This document shows positions 22,853-24,566 of a stretch of DNA of 24,566 nucleotides, in pieces; position 1 is the first letter of the stretch, and every line of letters starts with the position of its first letter. This DNA is from a virus, in the IMG/VR virus record IMGVR_UViG_3300020436_000093, positions 1 to 24,566 of that record; one strand, given 5' to 3'. The notes under the pieces are model-generated. The model saw only the letters and a list, made by a program, of their open reading frames with translations. It made no database searches and had not been told where the DNA came from. Position numbers and translations under genes: made by a program.

Positions 22853-23152
22853 ATGCAATCCCACTATGAGAAATACAAAGAGACTATCAAGAAAGTTGCC
22901 CGAAGACACTATAATAAGAGGGTCTCTTGGTTAAATCAACACCTTTCTAACAAATCTTGTCAAAACTGTGGTGAGAGTGAAACTATATGTCTTAAATTCT
23001 ATCCTCATGACTCTCAAATACGTAAAATATCAAAAACAAATGGTATCAATGGTTCTGGTAGACAAGAGATACTAAATTTAATCGATAGTTCAAAAATAAT
23101 ATGTCATAATTGTTGGATTAAATTAGATAATGATCTAATCGAGCTTATCTAA
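22853..23152 (+). CDS. Zinc-binding, HNH-endonuclease-like protein (99 aa)
   Basis: Two cysteine pairs, CQNC (36-39) and CHNC (84-87), frame LKFYPHDSQIRKIS and GSGRQEILNLIDSSKIIC. This is the layout of small phage HNH proteins (CxxC...LxFHHxxPxxK...S...EIxKCxLLCxNCHxxxH). Here the first histidine is shifted (FYPHD) and the final His after the second CxxC is absent (CWIKLDND), so nuclease activity is doubtful. The N-terminal 35 residues are basic and helical. It is the only plus-strand gene and lies between terminase and sheath, a place that suits a homing-type insertion. Its 3' end overlaps the converging gene by 18 bases. A pure zinc-ribbon DNA-binding protein is the alternative. Confidence 0.65.
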   Translation: MQSHYEKYKETIKKVARRHYNKRVSWLNQHLSNKSCQNCGESETICLKFYPHDSQIRKISKTNGINGSGRQEILNLIDSSKIICHNCWIKLDNDLIELI

Positions 23153-23473
23153 CATCGGATAATTAAACAATTCACTTAAATATCTCAAGTAATACTTACC
23201 ATAAGTCTTAATTAAGTGTGATGATATAAAATGTATTTTAGGACATGTTGATATATCATCTATTGACTCTGATATCTTACCACTTACTACAACTTGAACA
23301 TCAAACAGATATCTTACAACTTGATAAAACTCTATGTTCCATTTCTCTAAATGTATTACATTATATTTTTTAGATAAATCTATTTGATCTGTAGTATTAT
23401 TAAAAACTCTTACCATTTTTGGAAAGTAATCTAATATTTTCTTATCGCCTATTACAATTAAAAGTTTATTCAT
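23135..23473 (-). CDS. Unknown 112-aa protein between gp17 and gp18
   Basis: The protein starts MNKLLIVIGDKKILDYFP and continues with alternating beta/helix-like segments (YNVIHLEKWN, VQVVVSGKI, KIHFISSHLI). This suggests a small alpha/beta fold that might bind a nucleotide, but no family is recognised. The ATG at 23473 overlaps the terminase stop as TAATG, which favours it over an in-frame TTG at 23479. No late box is visible, so it is probably read with gp17. Confidence 0.6.
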   Translation of the reverse strand: MNKLLIVIGDKKILDYFPKMVRVFNNTTDQIDLSKKYNVIHLEKWNIEFYQVVRYLFDVQVVVSGKISESIDDISTCPKIHFISSHLIKTYGKYYLRYLSELFNYPMLDKLD

Positions 23474-24566
23474 TACCAATCTGTGTCCTTATCTCTAACA
23501 ACTGGTGACCATCTTGTGCCATAATCATCTACCATTTCTCCTATATTTTCATCTTCTAGTCCGTCTATTTTAAAACCAAAAGGAGTCATATCTTGCTCTA
23601 TTCTATCTTGGTTATCTGCATACATTCTTTTACGAATATCTTGATCTGTTAATTCTTTGAAGTATCTTTGATCTGTTGCCCATGAAAATAATACTAAGCA
23701 CATTACCAAATCATCATTACTACCTTCCTCTGCCTGAAAAGAATTACCATGTACTATGTAAGTTGATAATTCATTGATAATATCAAAGTCATCTACAAGT
23801 AATTTATCTGACTCAATAAGTTGTTTCATGTTAGAACAACCAACTTTTTTAACTGCCTTTGTTGTCCTTACACCTAGTTGAGCTTTACCGCCAGAGAATC
23901 CACTACCCATTATCTGACCAGCTCGTCCACGCATATAACACATAATTATATTATCATATTCTAAATCAAAATGCAAGTTATTTGATACTTGTTCTCCTAC
24001 ATCATTTGTTTCTACTAATACATATGCATGGTTATATCCTCTGGCAACGTGATGTATTTTGTGTGGAAACAGTAAGGGTTTTATCTCATTGTCCTTAAAA
24101 CACGCAACTACTTTATATGGTATATTAGTTACATCAACTACTACAAATGCTGAGGAGTCGTTCTTTGTTCCACGTGCAACATCAGCTGTTATAATATACG
24201 TGTGATCTTTCTTAGGATTTTCATATACTTTCAATCCCTCATGTTTTACTATGGGTTCTTTGAATGACATCATTCTTAGTTTAGATGCATTGACAAGTGT
24301 ATTTGTAGAACCTAAAAACTCACACTCAAACTCTGTGGCAAACTGTTGTTCACTAGTATTAGCAATAGTTTCTTTCTTCCACTTTTCATCTCTACCTGGT
24401 ACCTCTGTCCAATGTACCTCAATTGGTACGTAACTATTTCTTTTGTATTGTGCATCATTCCATATTTTATAGAACATATTCATACCATGTGGTGTGGATA
24501 CTATTATAACTTTTGTTGATTTACCAGATGATATTGTAGGATATACTGAACTAAAAAATTGCTCTG
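23473..24566 (-). CDS. 17: gp17, terminase large subunit, 5' part cut by window
   Basis: The frame is open to the right edge. The first visible codons read EQFFSSVYPTISSG and KVIIVSTPHGMNMFYKIW, the end of the ATPase domain with the coupling motif (T4: STPNGMNHFY). The nuclease domain follows: ITADVARGTKNDSSAFVVVD (first catalytic Asp), YVLVETNDVGE (catalytic Glu) and SNDDLVMCLVLFSW (last Asp). The C-terminal tail PFGFKIDGLEDENIGE is like that of marine T4 relatives. About 364 residues are visible of an expected 550-610. The enzyme powers DNA packaging through the portal and cuts the concatemer. Confidence 0.96.
   Translation of the reverse strand, partial: EQFFSSVYPTISSGKSTKVIIVSTPHGMNMFYKIWNDAQYKRNSYVPIEVHWTEVPGRDEKWKKETIANTSEQQFATEFECEFLGSTNTLVNASKLRMMSFKEPIVKHEGLKVYENPKKDHTYIITADVARGTKNDSSAFVVVDVTNIPYKVVACFKDNEIKPLLFPHKIHHVARGYNHAYVLVETNDVGEQVSNNLHFDLEYDNIIMCYMRGRAGQIMGSGFSGGKAQLGVRTTKAVKKVGCSNMKQLIESDKLLVDDFDIINELSTYIVHGNSFQAEEGSNDDLVMCLVLFSWATDQRYFKELTDQDIRKRMYADNQDRIEQDMTPFGFKIDGLEDENIGEMVDDYGTRWSPVVRDKDTDW

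Noticed and set aside
1-24566. CRISPR arrays, tRNA genes, insertion sequences and attachment sites
   Set aside because: Reading both strands I found no regularly spaced repeats, no cloverleaf-like segments with a TTCRANY loop, and no transposase or integrase gene.

Overview
The window is a compact, AT-rich (roughly one-third GC by eye) stretch of a T4-like myovirus genome. Gene order on the minus strand follows the structural and recombination block of marine T4-like phages (cyanophage and pelagiphage type): gp17, gp18, gp19, gp20, gp67, a small ORF in the gp68 slot, gp21, gp22, gp23, a tail-tube-like protein, uvsY, uvsW, gp55, gp47, gp46. The host cannot be read from this window. The low GC, the peptide deformylase and the lack of photosynthesis genes fit a marine bacterium such as SAR11 or a relative, but that is inference. 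All genes but one (22853-23152) are on the minus strand, so transcription runs from high to low coordinates.

Right part (24566 to 13578), packaging and morphogenesis: the C-terminal part of the large terminase (cut by the window edge), a small unknown gene, a plus-strand zinc/HNH-like gene, tail sheath, tail tube, portal, prohead core proteins, an extra beta-rich 126-residue protein, prohead protease, a long scaffold, major capsid and a tail-tube-like protein. T4-type late promoters (TATAAATA and one-base variants) precede gp18, gp20, gp22, gp23, the tail-tube-like gene and the plus-strand gene. A strong UUCG-loop terminator follows gp23.

Middle part (13574 to 5085), recombination, late sigma factor and accessory enzymes: a sigma70-like promoter (TTGACA-18-TATAAT) opens an operon of a Rossmann-fold protein, UvsY, a SAM methyltransferase, UvsW helicase and an LSm-like protein. 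A second sigma70-like promoter precedes an acidic coiled-coil protein, the late sigma factor gp55, peptide deformylase, gp47, an MT-A70 adenine methyltransferase, a small membrane protein and gp46. Most junctions are 1-41 base overlaps (ATGA, TAATG, TGATG), suggesting translational coupling.

Left part (5085 to 1), accessory cassette: the gp46 operon continues without a gap into a 45-residue micro-gene, a radical SAM enzyme, a separate SPASM-like cysteine domain in another frame, a NodU/CmcH-type O-carbamoyltransferase, an SGNH-hydrolase-like protein and a glycosyltransferase-like protein. Together they look like a pathway that modifies a glycan or nucleotide, substrate unknown. A GC-rich, repeat-rich noncoding island (about 650-731) ends the cassette. 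Beyond it a third sigma70-like promoter drives a HEXXH metallopeptidase-like gene that runs off the left edge.

The most unusual points are the carbamoyltransferase/radical SAM cassette with its split radical SAM gene, the previously uncalled 45-residue ORF, the paired Rossmann proteins flanking uvsY, and the GC-rich island.
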